A DNA stretch of 64,000 bases from Magnetococcus sp. PR-3 (GCF_036689865.1 NZ_JBAHUQ010000009.1:100713-164712); one strand, 5' to 3'; shown: positions 16,569-27,459, counted from the first letter of the stretch. The notes: generated from the letters alone by a model not told the origin. A program made the numbers and translations.

Positions 16569-17258
16569 TTACACCGTCATCAAGCTACGTTTGGTTTGGC
16601 GCTTTTCCAACGATGAGGAGAGTAAATAGTCGGTCACCACCTGAAGCGCCTCTTCCGGGGTATCGACAATTTTCACCAAGTTCATATCTTCTGGGCTGAT
16701 GTTGCCCTCCTGCCCCAGCATTTTTTCACGAATCCACTCCAGCAAACCGGACCAGTAGTCAGAACCGTATAGCACAATGGGAAAACGCCCCAGCTTACCG
16801 GTTTGCTCCAAGGTTAGGGCCTCAAAGCACTCATCAAGGGTACCAAAGCCACCGGGGAAGATGATGATGGCATCCGCATACTTAGCGAACATGAGCTTGC
16901 GCAGAAAAAAGTAACGGAACTCAAGGCTAATATCCTGATGGGTGTTGGGCGATTGCTCAAAAGGTAAGGAGATGTTCAACCCAACCGAGCTTCCGCCACG
17001 TCCATAACACCCTTTATTGGCGGCCTCCATAATACCTGGCCCCCCACCGGTAATAATGGAGATCCCTTTGGAAGAGAGTAAGGACGCAACCTTCTCAGCG
17101 GCAATGTAATAGGGGCTATCCGACTTGGTCCGGGCACTGCCAAAGATGGTAACGGCCGACTTATTACCCAATTGGCGCAGTGTCTCAATACCTTCAACCA
17201 ACTCAGCCTGAATACGCAGTACTCGCCACGCTTCTGAAGTGACAAAATCTTCTGCCAT
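16569..17258 (-). CDS. TIGR00730-type LOG family Rossmann-fold protein
   Basis: 229 residues. Carries GGGPGIMEAANKG and FPGGFGTLDECFE, the paired nucleotide-binding and catalytic signatures (PGGxGTxxE) of LOG-family cytokinin riboside 5'-monophosphate phosphoribohydrolase-like proteins; SARTKSDSPYY matches the N-terminal signature. In bacteria such proteins hydrolyse nucleoside 5'-monophosphates (related to PpnN), though many are untested. The ATG at 17258 has a GGGAGGAAA site; an upstream start lacks one. Stands alone, with inverted repeats downstream. Confidence 0.88.
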   Translation of the reverse strand: MAEDFVTSEAWRVLRIQAELVEGIETLRQLGNKSAVTIFGSARTKSDSPYYIAAEKVASLLSSKGISIITGGGPGIMEAANKGCYGRGGSSVGLNISLPFEQSPNTHQDISLEFRYFFLRKLMFAKYADAIIIFPGGFGTLDECFEALTLEQTGKLGRFPIVLYGSDYWSGLLEWIREKMLGQEGNISPEDMNLVKIVDTPEEALQVVTDYLLSSSLEKRQTKRSLMTV

Positions 17259-17528
17259 GGTGTTTCCTCCCTGAGAATGAAAGCACACCTTTTTTCGCCC
17301 GGTGGTGTGCCCACCTGTTTTTTAGTTTTTATCCACTGGGGGTACGCATTACATGATTGTGCCTAGAAAATGCGCCCAAAACCCATATTCCTTTTTTAAC
17401 CTTACAAGCATCTTACAGACATCAACAAACCAGCACCTAAAGACACCAAACAAACGATGCAAGCCCCCTAAGCACGCTGCCCAATGGTTTTGCGACTGCG
17501 GCGTTCATCAAACCAACCGATCACTCGG

Positions 17529-20500
17529 CTACTCAAATAGCCGCCCCTGTTCACCAGGGCGGGCAGGTAACCGGTTATGCACCTTTTGTTGGCCAGAGTG
17601 CCACCAACGCCACCCTTCCAAGAGCGGGAAATAGAGCCCCAGACGGACTGGACGATTTTCCAACGCACCTAAAATGAGGGCATATTTTTCCAACTGCTGC
17701 CGATAACGCACCACCTCATTATCCAAAAAACCATCCACATCCCGACCGGCATGGACAGAGGTTTTATAATCAATAATCCAGCGGACGCCCTCTTCATCAA
17801 CAAAGGTTCGGTCAATAATAATGCGGATTAAGCGCCCCTTAAGCACACCGGTCAGATCTTTTTCACAGGCCGCATCCACATGACGATCACTCAAGATCCA
17901 ACGGCCCAGATCACTGGCCAATGCCGCTTTTAAGGCTTGCACAACCCGCCTCGCAGTCTCCTCAATACGGTTTTTGGCCAAACCCAACGCAATCAACCGT
18001 TTTTCAATGGCGACGTACAGTTTTTCTATCCGTTTAGGGGGCCACTCGGCCAACCCTTGCTGGGCCATAAGCTGTAGCCATTCGTGGGTGACAATACCGG
18101 CCATACGGGCAGGTTCCCCGGCCCAATCATAGCGGGGCGGGTCCCCTTCCGGTTCAGCCACCCCCTCTTCCTTAGATACCTCAAAGGGGGGTGGAGGTTC
18201 CGGCAGAGCCCAATTATCCGCCAACCGCATAAGGGTTTGTGGCCAGATAGGACGAACCCTCTCTTCTGGTTCTGGCGGCGCCGGCGGGGCTTCTGGCTGG
18301 GGGGGGTGCATGGTCTGCAAGGTTGGCCAAAGCATGCCCAAGGGTAGATTAGGCTCAGGATCTTTATCCTTCTCCGGCACACTACCTAAGAGATGCAAGT
18401 GACCACGGGCCCGCGTGGCTGCCACATAGAGTAAACGCCGCAACTCATGGCGCTCTTGCTCACGCTGTACCCGACGTAAAAAGGCAAAAAGAGGGGCCTC
18501 TTCATCCATGGATGAAGGAATAGGGGCCACCAACAGTTGGCGCTCGCCCCCCCACTCGGTGCGGTGGGTCCGCTCCCACATCTCCAACAAGGGGCGCTCC
18601 TGAACCTTACCCCGCCGCCCCAACGCTGGCAGCAAGACGGTATCAAACTCCAACCCTTTGGATTTATGAATGGTCATTAACTGCACCACGCCTGGCCCTG
18701 CCTCAGCCCCCGCCGCATACAGACGCTGCAAACGCCCCTCCAAGGCGGGCCAATCGACCGCCTCTCCCGTTGCCTCTAACTGTTCCAACAGCAAAAAATA
18801 ACGGCTGGCATCGGCCATCGCTTCAGCATGGCCCGCGGTGGCGGGGCCACCGAGGGCATGCCAACACCCTTCAATCCAATCCCGTAACGGCTGGCGACCT
18901 TGCTGCGTTAAAGCCGCTTTAAGCACCTGAACCATACGGGTTAAACGGGCCCGACTTGTGGTGGTGAGCTGGGATAAACGGGTTTCGTCACACAGCGCGG
19001 ACCATAAAGGGGTCTGGCCACCCTGCCCTTGGGCGATCATGGCCATTTCAGCCGGGTTTAAACCACACCAAGGCGCCCGCAATAGCGCCAACCACGCCAC
19101 CCGATCGGCGGGCTGATGTAGGGCACGGGTCAAACACCACAGATCCTGCACCACCGGGCGCCGCTCCAGCACATCGATCTCAACCGCCTGGAAAGGGATA
19201 CCTGCGGCACGCATAAGCGGCACCAAAGCTTCCAGGTGGGGTCGGGCTCTCACCAGTACAGCCAAGGAGCCCTCGGGTTTGTCTGCCCGTGCTTGCTGGA
19301 TCAAACGCACCATCTGCGCGGCCTCCCGCGCCTTCTCCTCCGGGCCTGCCTGAACCGGGTGCCACTGTACCGCTTCACCCGCCTCATGGTCATGAAAAGC
19401 CACCGAAGCATGGTAGGTGACCGCACCGAGATCACCATCCTCCTGCTCAGGGAACAGGCGGGTAAAGGCGCTGTTCACCCAATCCACCACCCCCGCCGCC
19501 GAGCGAAAGTTCACCTCCAACTGCAAGGGTTGCAAAGGGAGCTGCCCCAACCCCTGCTCACGCACCTGAGCAAACAGCGCGACCTCCGCTTTACGGAAGC
19601 GATAGATAGACTGCATGGGGTCGCCCACCAAAAACAGCGATCGGCCATCGTCTGGCTCCCACCCGGCGGTTAACTGCTCGAGCAGCTTGATCTGTAGTTG
19701 AGAGGTATCCTGAAACTCATCAACCAGCAGATGTTTGAGCTTGTAGTCCCAGACCAGGGTTAAATCGGTGGGGTTATCCGGCGTGCCCAGCGCACTGACC
19801 GCTTGCAAAGAGACCTCCGCAAAATCAACCGCGGTGGCCTGGGTAAAGATCAAACGCAAATGGGCCGCAGCCAGTTGCAGAACAACCCCCAACGCATCCA
19901 ACACCGCCCACTCGGCCTCACTGTAACCGGGCTCTGGCATACTTTTAACCCCATGCAGCGCCTCATTAAGAGTGGGGTCAAAGCGTTGTAGATTCTCCAG
20001 CAGCTCCAACAGGGCCTGTTTCTGTGCCTGTGCGTGCTGTTTTTCCTCTTTATTTTTAAAACCACTGGGGGCGGGTATGCCGATTTTTTTGGTCAGAGAT
20101 TTCCGCCACCCCCCTTGCTCGGTGATCAGCAGCTCTGCCAAACCGTGCCACAACGGCAGATCATGGGCCTCATGCCCCGGAAAGTCTGTCACATCCTGCC
20201 AAGCTAAGAGAGGACTACCGCTCTGTTCCGCCACATGGTCAGCCGCATAACGGGCCAACCCCATGAGCTGGTGTTTTTGCAGGTCATTAAACCGTTGCCC
20301 CAACCCCTGAAGCTGCCCCTCTACCAAGTGCCACAAGGCCTCTTCCAACACCTGCCGGTCCAGCCCCCCTTGACCCTCTAGATGGTAGATCCACTGATCC
20401 CGCCGGGCCAACATCTCTACAAGCAGTTGTTCAGTACGGGGAAAATCAAAATCCCGATGGCTTAACAGTTGCCATACCGCTTGGTAGCGGGGGGAGTCCT

Positions 20501-20993
20501 GGGGTTCTTTAAGGTGGGTTTCCAGACAAGTCCGCGCCGCTTGGCGGTAGAGTTTTTCTGGCTCGTCAGAACGTTCAAATCCCCCCCCAAACCCGGATAG
20601 TACGGGCATTTGACGGGTTAAACGGCTGGAGAGTGCATCAATGGTCATCACCGCCAAACGCTGAGGGTTGTGGCGTAACTGCCACCCCTGCAAGCGGTCT
20701 TGCTGCAAGGCCGCGCAAGCCAGTTCATAGCGCTGCTGCTCAAAACCATGGGCTGGGGCGACCCCCCGATCAGCCTCCGCCAATGCCTCAATAATACGTC
20801 CGCGCATCTCTGCTGCGGCTTTTCGGGTAAAGGTAATGGCCAAGATCTGTTCCGGCTTCTCCACCACTGCCAACAGCCGTAAAAAACGCTGGGTTAACAG
20901 CCCGGTTTTACCTGAACCTGCGGGCGCTTGAACAATAAATGAGCCTTCAGGATCTAACGCCTGGCTCCGGGCCTGAGCATCAACCAACACCAT
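17529..20993 (-). CDS. UvrD/RecB-like helicase-nuclease (AddA-type)
   Basis: 1154 residues. Superfamily 1 helicase motifs in order: FIVQAPAGSGKT (Walker A, about 19-30), ITFTRKAAAEM (Ia), VDEFQDTSQ (II), GDPMQSIYRFRKAEV (III), VNFRSA (IV), MTIHKSKGLEFD (V) and YVAATRA (VI). The C-terminal ~250 residues contain a PD-(D/E)xK nuclease core with IIDYKTS. Role: processing of double-strand DNA ends for recombination, in place of RecBCD or AddAB. It starts 14 nt inside the end of the upstream partner gene, so the two are translationally linked and probably form a heterodimer. Confidence 0.9.
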   Translation of the reverse strand: MVLVDAQARSQALDPEGSFIVQAPAGSGKTGLLTQRFLRLLAVVEKPEQILAITFTRKAAAEMRGRIIEALAEADRGVAPAHGFEQQRYELACAALQQDRLQGWQLRHNPQRLAVMTIDALSSRLTRQMPVLSGFGGGFERSDEPEKLYRQAARTCLETHLKEPQDSPRYQAVWQLLSHRDFDFPRTEQLLVEMLARRDQWIYHLEGQGGLDRQVLEEALWHLVEGQLQGLGQRFNDLQKHQLMGLARYAADHVAEQSGSPLLAWQDVTDFPGHEAHDLPLWHGLAELLITEQGGWRKSLTKKIGIPAPSGFKNKEEKQHAQAQKQALLELLENLQRFDPTLNEALHGVKSMPEPGYSEAEWAVLDALGVVLQLAAAHLRLIFTQATAVDFAEVSLQAVSALGTPDNPTDLTLVWDYKLKHLLVDEFQDTSQLQIKLLEQLTAGWEPDDGRSLFLVGDPMQSIYRFRKAEVALFAQVREQGLGQLPLQPLQLEVNFRSAAGVVDWVNSAFTRLFPEQEDGDLGAVTYHASVAFHDHEAGEAVQWHPVQAGPEEKAREAAQMVRLIQQARADKPEGSLAVLVRARPHLEALVPLMRAAGIPFQAVEIDVLERRPVVQDLWCLTRALHQPADRVAWLALLRAPWCGLNPAEMAMIAQGQGGQTPLWSALCDETRLSQLTTTSRARLTRMVQVLKAALTQQGRQPLRDWIEGCWHALGGPATAGHAEAMADASRYFLLLEQLEATGEAVDWPALEGRLQRLYAAGAEAGPGVVQLMTIHKSKGLEFDTVLLPALGRRGKVQERPLLEMWERTHRTEWGGERQLLVAPIPSSMDEEAPLFAFLRRVQREQERHELRRLLYVAATRARGHLHLLGSVPEKDKDPEPNLPLGMLWPTLQTMHPPQPEAPPAPPEPEERVRPIWPQTLMRLADNWALPEPPPPFEVSKEEGVAEPEGDPPRYDWAGEPARMAGIVTHEWLQLMAQQGLAEWPPKRIEKLYVAIEKRLIALGLAKNRIEETARRVVQALKAALASDLGRWILSDRHVDAACEKDLTGVLKGRLIRIIIDRTFVDEEGVRWIIDYKTSVHAGRDVDGFLDNEVVRYRQQLEKYALILGALENRPVRLGLYFPLLEGWRWWHSGQQKVHNRLPARPGEQGRLFE

Positions 20994-23730
20994 CTGGCAC
21001 CTCCCCCTGGCTGAGCTGATCTTTACGGCACAGCGGACTTAAATCACAATAACTACACCCTTTTTCCCCCTCATTGGGGTCTACAGCGACCCGGCCGGCC
21101 AAAAAATCTTCGACCAATGTCGTCAGGGTTGTGCGCCACTGAGCCAGCATGTGGGGCCAGCTCTCGACATCCAACTTAGCCCGCCGATCATCCCACCCTT
21201 TTAATCCGGGAATAAGGTCTGCCTCTTCGGCAATCCCAATCCAGGGTTGATCACCACTGCTGGATTTTAATGAGGCAAAGGCCAACCCTGCGACATCCGC
21301 CACATCCGGGGCCAGCGTATACAGGGGCAACTGCGGATCTTCAGGCCGCGCCCCCTGCCACACCCGACTGTTGGGCTTGCCCGACTTATAATCCACCAAC
21401 AGATGCCGACCATCCGCCAGCCGATCTAACCGGTCTAACCGCAAGGTTAACAACGCCCCAGCAATGGTTAAATTTTGCTGCTGCTCGGTCGCCTCCACCA
21501 CAAACCCTGGTGGGCGGGCCAGCTCAACCTCAATCCAACGCCCCATTAAACGCTGTAGACGCTGTTTTTCCAGATCCACAAAACTGGCCGAACTGGACCA
21601 TTGCGAGAGCGCCTGATCCACCGCTTCATCCACCCAAATCTGCCGCTGAGCCTGCCCAGCGGTGCGAAGATTCTCTTCGGTTTGAACCTGCATCCAAAAA
21701 GCCGCCAACATGGCATGGGCCAAGGTACCCCGGCGCATACCATCAGCCCCTGGCGCCGTCACCTCCATCGCCTTGGCCCTAAGGCGATATTTAGCAAAAG
21801 CCTGAAACGGACAAGCAGCCTGGGCTTTAGGTAGCGCAGAGCCACCCGGCAACGGCGTGTCAGGTTCTTGGGTTACCTCTGAACCTTGCGCGCCATCATA
21901 GGTGTGCCACTGAGCCGACTGGGCAATATGCTGAGCATCCAATAGATAGTCCGGCTCAGTACGGGTATCCAACGGTAGTTCGGCAAACAGCGGTGAGATC
22001 TGAAAATCCCGGTCCCCATCACTACGGCACCAGCTTACCACCATCTCCTGTGCTGATTGGTTAAGGCGTTGGGTAATTTGGCGGGCAAAGGCCAGCTCAC
22101 GTTCTGCCGATGCACGGGGCATCTGCTGGGTACGCTGCAGCGTTAAAGGTAGAAAAGGGTTGGGCATGGGGGCGGGTGGCCACACTTCATCACGCATATC
22201 CAGCAACCATAAGGCATCAAAGGACTCCCCAGCTGACTCCAACACCCCCATGACCCGTACCGGTGCTTCCCCCCCATCGGGTTGAAAATCTCGCCGTTGG
22301 GCCATACCCTGCAACAGACCCAACGCGGCATCCCAAGAGAGCGCAGGGGCGGTATGTTCCAAGGCGGCCCACTGGGTGAGCAGATCTGCCCAAGCAGTTA
22401 CCGCCTGATACTCCCGGCTGTTCAACGGCCGCGCCTGGGTCCCCCCCGGCCAGCCGACCTGTTCCAACCACTGGCTAACCCTTGCGGCCCAACGGCCCAA
22501 CGGCAGGGCCTGCGCCATCGCCCCCTCTGGCTGTTGTAGCTGGCGCAGTTTGCGGTACCAACTGTTCTCCACCATCCCCTGCTGTTCCATGATCTGACAC
22601 ATCTGATCACGATCCAGCTCAAAACAGCCCAGCCCCCGGAGTGTGGCCTCCAACCGTCCCCGCCAGTTGCGCTGTTTCTGTTCATCATGCCCGCCCAAAT
22701 AGGGGGAGCGTAAGAGGGCCGCCCAAACCGGGGGCTCCACCGGGCGATGCATAAACTGCAACATGAGCAGGGCATCGGCAACCACAGGAGCATGGGAGAG
22801 AGAGGTCCCGCTGGAGATGTTAACCGCCAACTCAGCCGCAGGCTTGTCTGGACGTACTGAACCTGGGGTTAAGACCGCCGCCAGCAGACGGGCAATGGCC
22901 CCGCGCAACTCAGGCAAGTTGGGCACCACCACCCCAATATTGCGGCTGCCCTGCTCTAACTTATGCCGCACCCAACAGGCCATGGCCAATAGCTCTTGCT
23001 GCTGATCGGCATAAATACGCTGGCCACACTGTTGGGGGGGGACCGTCTCGGGTTGCCACTGAGAGACCCGAACCCCCTTATTTTGGAGAAAATCTAAAAA
23101 TTCATGAATTTGTGGCGATATCTCATCAAACCCGGCCAAGATCAACTGCTCAGGGGCCGACCAGGTTTCACCATCGGCCTGCAACCTCTGTGGTAGCTGC
23201 TGTAGATCCAACAGCCCCTCCTCTTGCAAGCGCTGCTGGTAAGCGGTAATCCACTGCAACAACACTTGGCTCTCCGGCTCAGGCTGCTGCCCCAACTGTC
23301 TTAAATCCACACACCATTGGGCCATCAAGCCCCAGGCCTGTCTGGCGGCATCCGCCGCCCCCTGGGGGGAGAGCAACCCCTGCCCGACCTCTGACTGCCG
23401 CACCACCGCAGACCATAACAGACGCTCCTGCTCGCCATTAATCAAACGTGGCAGGTTCTTTTTTTTGGCCGCCACCACATGGCTGGCCACACTCTCGCGC
23501 CAACTACGCTCCAGCCAAGCCCCCCAAGCCAATAGATCGGGGGTGGGCCAAGCGGTTAAGCCTGCGCTCATCTTGGCTTCCCCATGGCGGTGACGCAACC
23601 AGCGGGATAAACGGCGGTTAACCGTCACCACCACCGCCCCCTCATCCAGAGCGGTAAACAGTTCGCTCTCTCCCACGATCAAAGACAAACCCCTTTTCTC
23701 ATGGGTACGATCGGCCAAGCTGGCATTCAT
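20980..23730 (-). CDS. AddB-like PD-(D/E)XK nuclease (probable DNA repair protein, TIGR03623 type)
   Basis: 916 residues. The N-terminus TVNRRLSRWLRHRHGEA and WPTPDLLAWGAWLER match the probable DNA repair protein family TIGR03623, an AddB/RecC-like inactive-helicase scaffold. The C-terminal nuclease shows LLVDYKSG, and an iron-sulfur site is suggested by ACPFQAF plus the final C-SYC-DLSPLC cluster, as in AddB. The ATG at 23730 has an AGGGA site; TTG 23736 is less likely. First gene of the pair with the UvrD-like helicase. Confidence 0.87.
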   Translation of the reverse strand: MNASLADRTHEKRGLSLIVGESELFTALDEGAVVVTVNRRLSRWLRHRHGEAKMSAGLTAWPTPDLLAWGAWLERSWRESVASHVVAAKKKNLPRLINGEQERLLWSAVVRQSEVGQGLLSPQGAADAARQAWGLMAQWCVDLRQLGQQPEPESQVLLQWITAYQQRLQEEGLLDLQQLPQRLQADGETWSAPEQLILAGFDEISPQIHEFLDFLQNKGVRVSQWQPETVPPQQCGQRIYADQQQELLAMACWVRHKLEQGSRNIGVVVPNLPELRGAIARLLAAVLTPGSVRPDKPAAELAVNISSGTSLSHAPVVADALLMLQFMHRPVEPPVWAALLRSPYLGGHDEQKQRNWRGRLEATLRGLGCFELDRDQMCQIMEQQGMVENSWYRKLRQLQQPEGAMAQALPLGRWAARVSQWLEQVGWPGGTQARPLNSREYQAVTAWADLLTQWAALEHTAPALSWDAALGLLQGMAQRRDFQPDGGEAPVRVMGVLESAGESFDALWLLDMRDEVWPPAPMPNPFLPLTLQRTQQMPRASAERELAFARQITQRLNQSAQEMVVSWCRSDGDRDFQISPLFAELPLDTRTEPDYLLDAQHIAQSAQWHTYDGAQGSEVTQEPDTPLPGGSALPKAQAACPFQAFAKYRLRAKAMEVTAPGADGMRRGTLAHAMLAAFWMQVQTEENLRTAGQAQRQIWVDEAVDQALSQWSSSASFVDLEKQRLQRLMGRWIEVELARPPGFVVEATEQQQNLTIAGALLTLRLDRLDRLADGRHLLVDYKSGKPNSRVWQGARPEDPQLPLYTLAPDVADVAGLAFASLKSSSGDQPWIGIAEEADLIPGLKGWDDRRAKLDVESWPHMLAQWRTTLTTLVEDFLAGRVAVDPNEGEKGCSYCDLSPLCRKDQLSQGEVPDGVG

Positions 23731-23790
23731 GGCCAAATCCCTCTATGCTCTATTTTTGATATATTAACCCACGGCATGCTACTGATCCTT

Positions 23791-25758
23791 ATGTATCACA
23801 TACAAAAAAAGGCATTATCCTCTTGGCTTTGCAGCCTGTTCATGCTGCTTGCCATCACGCTATGGCCCTTGCAGGGCTTTGCGGAGAAAAACCAGGATGC
23901 CCCTTCTGAAGATCAGGAACAATGGCTGACCCGCCTGACCTATCATTATATGGCCACGCACCATGCGGTGCAGCGGTATAGCCATGCGCAAAAGCGTCTG
24001 AACCTGCTCAAAAAACAGTTAAATACGCTGTTTAAAAATGCCCCCTATGACCTAATGTTCACCCCTAAGCTGCGCATGGCCCAGCAGACCCTTTATCGTG
24101 GGGATCTTGAAGGTACGAAGCACCTGCTTAAGGTGTTGCAAGAGGAGCTGACCCAAACCTATGGCGACAAGCACCCCCTCTACCTACCGCTTTACCGGTT
24201 ACAGGCTGCCCTGCTTCAGCTCAGAGGTAACCCCAGCGAGGCCTTTGCCATCCTGGAAAAATCCTTGGCGCTTGAAGAACAACTTCTACACCCCAAACAC
24301 CCTGCCCTTTATGGGTCTTTGTTGGGCTTAGGCGACCTACTTAGCCAGCTTAGCCGAGGGGATGAAGCCAAAGCCCACTACCAGCGGGCTTTAACCATTG
24401 TGATGAAAGCATCTGGCCCCTATCAACAAGCACGCATTACCCTGCATAACCGTTTGGGGCAAAATGAACTGGCGGCCCGTCGTCCTCGGCAAGCAGCCCG
24501 GCTATTGGGTGCCGCACTCTCTATGGAAGAGGCGCGTCTGGGCCAGGGGCACCCAGCCCTGATTAAACCGTTAGAGCGCCTAGCCGCTGCCCTTACCCAA
24601 GGGGGACGCTGGAAAGAGTCGGAAAAGCAGATCCGCCGTGCGCTGGCCATTAGCCGGGAACAGTTTGGCAGCGGCAGCAGACAGGCCACCCGCCAAACCG
24701 AACTGCTGGGGGACTTGGCCCGTGAAGGACAAGATCTGGCCAAAGCAGCTCAGTATTATCAAGAGGCGATCCGCCTGCATGAAGCCGCAGAACGTGTAGA
24801 GATACGTAACTATGCAGAGCTTAAGCTGAAACGGGCACGTGTACACCAGGTCATGGGGGAGTGGTGGCAAGCGGAACAGACCCAACGCACCGGCTTGGTT
24901 GGCCTGCAACCCCACCCCCTGCAACCCGGAGATGGGGTTAACCGCAACCGAGAAGTGACAGCGTACCGGCATATTGTGAAGGTTTTAAACCAACTGACCT
25001 GGAACCAGCTGGACCCCATCAGCAACCTGGACGGGGCCATTATTACGCTACAGCAGCGTCTGAAAAGGTTGGGCTTTCACCCGGGTGAGATTGATGGACA
25101 CCCAGGCCCCAACACACTCTTTGCTCTAACCGGTTGGCGCAACACCATGGGTATGGCCTCCCCCCCCATGCGTTGGCGGCTTAGCGATCTGCAACGGGCC
25201 TTACAAGAGGTACCACCAGCACCCCGACCAACCCAGGAAGATATCGCCAAAACGATTCGCCAAGCTTTTCAAACCATGGAATCTGACGGGGAACGACGTG
25301 CGTTAGAACTGGCCGAAGAGGAAGCGATCGCACAGGCCAAGGCCAAAGAGGAAGCCAAACGCAAAGCTGCAGCTGAGGCCAAAGCCAAGGCTGAAGAGGA
25401 AGCCAAACGTAAAGCCGCAGCTGAGGCCAAAGCCAAGGCTGAAGAGGAAGCCAAACGTAAAGCCGCAGCTGAGGCCAAAGCCAAAGCTGAAGAGGAAGCC
25501 CAACGTAAAGCCGCAGCTGAGGCCAAAGCCAAGGCTGAAGAAGAAGCCAAACGTAAAGCCGCAGCTGAGGCCAAAGCCAAGGCTGAAGAGGAAGCCCAGC
25601 GCAAAGCTGCAGCTGAGGCCAAGGCCAAAGAGGTGCAGGCTGTCGAACAGCCCAAACCAGAAGCACAGAAGCTGCCTGGGCCCTCTGACAAAAGCGCTTT
25701 ACCGTCTGCACCTGCCCCCCAGACACAAGATAAAGCGCACCCCCATCTCCTGCGCTGA
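23791..25758 (+). CDS. Secreted TPR / peptidoglycan-binding-like protein with Ala-Lys-Glu repeat tail
   Basis: 655 residues. A hydrophobic signal (about 9-28, ending GFA) is followed by TPR-type helical repeats (about 60-390) of the type seen in ALEEQLL-HPKHPALYGSLLGLGDL. A PG_binding_1-like segment follows (about 400-455: LQQRLKRLGFHPGEIDGHPGPNT, a match to the LxxLGFxxGxxDG pattern). The C-terminal third is six near-identical 16-residue units AEEEAKRKAAAEAKAK (about 516-615), a TolA-like alpha-helical arm, then a proline-rich end. Likely a periplasmic envelope scaffold. Start ATG 23791 gives the best signal peptide; ATG 23776 is possible. Divergent from the nuclease pair, 60 bp away. Confidence 0.78.
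   Translation: MYHIQKKALSSWLCSLFMLLAITLWPLQGFAEKNQDAPSEDQEQWLTRLTYHYMATHHAVQRYSHAQKRLNLLKKQLNTLFKNAPYDLMFTPKLRMAQQTLYRGDLEGTKHLLKVLQEELTQTYGDKHPLYLPLYRLQAALLQLRGNPSEAFAILEKSLALEEQLLHPKHPALYGSLLGLGDLLSQLSRGDEAKAHYQRALTIVMKASGPYQQARITLHNRLGQNELAARRPRQAARLLGAALSMEEARLGQGHPALIKPLERLAAALTQGGRWKESEKQIRRALAISREQFGSGSRQATRQTELLGDLAREGQDLAKAAQYYQEAIRLHEAAERVEIRNYAELKLKRARVHQVMGEWWQAEQTQRTGLVGLQPHPLQPGDGVNRNREVTAYRHIVKVLNQLTWNQLDPISNLDGAIITLQQRLKRLGFHPGEIDGHPGPNTLFALTGWRNTMGMASPPMRWRLSDLQRALQEVPPAPRPTQEDIAKTIRQAFQTMESDGERRALELAEEEAIAQAKAKEEAKRKAAAEAKAKAEEEAKRKAAAEAKAKAEEEAKRKAAAEAKAKAEEEAQRKAAAEAKAKAEEEAKRKAAAEAKAKAEEEAQRKAAAEAKAKEVQAVEQPKPEAQKLPGPSDKSALPSAPAPQTQDKAHPHLLR
25340..25635 (+). repeat. 48-bp tandem coding repeat (6 copies)
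   Basis: Six tandem units encode the 16-residue Ala/Lys/Glu helix repeat. Units differ mainly at synonymous positions (AAACGT or AAACGC; GCCAAGGCT or GCCAAAGCT) and by a K-to-Q change in two units. The copy number is liable to slippage. Confidence 0.9.
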
Positions 25759-25906
25759 AGGCACCACCCCCGGCCACCCAACCGTGAGATCACAGAAACA
25801 GATCCCCAAACAACCCATGCATCACCGGGAACTTTTTTTGTGAGGGATAGACAAAAGGTGACCGGCCACCCTGTTTAATACAATTCATGGATAAAGGATT
25901 CACCCT

Positions 25907-26296
25907 GTGGAATATGCTCTGGTACAACCTGTAAGCACCGATTTTGAGACCACTGTCGCCAAGCTGCGGGATATTCTTCCTGAAAACGGGTTTGGTATTT
26001 TGACCGAGATCGATGTTTCAGCCACGCTAAAAAAGAAGCTGGATGTCACCTACCCCCGCACGCTCATTTTAGGGGCCTGCAACCCCCCAATCGCCCACCA
26101 AGCACTGTTGGCAGATGCCAATGTTGCGACACTTATGCCCTGTAATGTGGTGGTACGAGAGGTTGAACAAGGGGGGGTCGAGGTGGCCATTGGCAATTTC
26201 TCAGCCCTAGCAAGCCTAATGCCCGGCGAGAAAACAGCCCAGATCATTAATCAAGCCCAGGATCGCATGAACAACGTGCTGAAACAGCTTGCTTAA
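25907..26296 (+). CDS. DUF302 domain-containing protein
   Basis: 129 residues forming one DUF302 domain: TTVAKLRDILPENGFGILTEIDV at the start, YPRTLILGACNPPIAHQAL in the middle and LMPCNVVVRE. Cytoplasmic, without signal peptide. The family has a TBP-like beta-alpha fold and no settled biochemical role; members are often linked to redox or metal stress. Start is GTG at 25907 with an AAAGGA site about 9 nt upstream. A long-stem terminator follows. Confidence 0.85.
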   Translation: MEYALVQPVSTDFETTVAKLRDILPENGFGILTEIDVSATLKKKLDVTYPRTLILGACNPPIAHQALLADANVATLMPCNVVVREVEQGGVEVAIGNFSALASLMPGEKTAQIINQAQDRMNNVLKQLA

Positions 26297-26343
26297 CAGA
26301 TCCGTTCTAACGCGCTTCTCAACACCGCTTGGAACCGGAACCT

Positions 26344-26384
26344 AAAAGGGGTTGCCACATCTGATGTGGCAACCCCTTTTTCTA
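26344..26384 (+). terminator. Strong terminator after the DUF302 gene
   Basis: AAAAGGGGTTGCCACAT / ATGTGGCAACCCCTTTT: perfect 17-bp stem with a 3-nt loop, followed by TTCT. The A tract on the other side makes it potentially bidirectional. Confidence 0.9.
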
Positions 26385-26539
26385 TCTTCTACGCACCGCA
26401 CCATATACCGAACAGACTGACCCCGGCACATCACCCAATGCTGGGCAGCATGTGGTCACCAGCCCGCCTGCCCCACCCAAGCCAACCTATGCCGCTTTAC
26501 CGTGCTCAACACCAAAAAAATCAACGGCATGCACACACA

Positions 26540-26583
26540 AAAAAAGGGGCATTCGCAGCGCATGCGAATACCCCTTTTTCTAT
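26540..26583 (-). terminator. Terminator of glnB
   Basis: On the minus strand AAAAAGGGGTATTCGCA pairs with TGCGAATGCCCCTTTTTTT (one mismatch) and ends in a T run, 56 nt past the glnB stop. Confidence 0.8.
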
Positions 26584-26638
26584 AACAATCAACACGCGCA
26601 GCTTTTTTAACGACAAAAGCGCTTGCTGAAGCTGCAAC

Positions 26639-27459
<821 letters not shown>

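Larger units (their letters stand above)
26297..26638. other. Convergent intergenic region with two terminators
   Basis: 342 bp between converging genes. It contains the DUF302 terminator (26344-26384), about 150 bp with nothing recognisable, and the glnB terminator (26540-26583). Confidence 0.6.

Noticed and set aside
25269..25793. Antisense Leu/Ala-rich open frames opposite the 48-bp repeats
   Set aside because: Repetitive because the sense strand is repetitive; the sense strand has the clear domain order.
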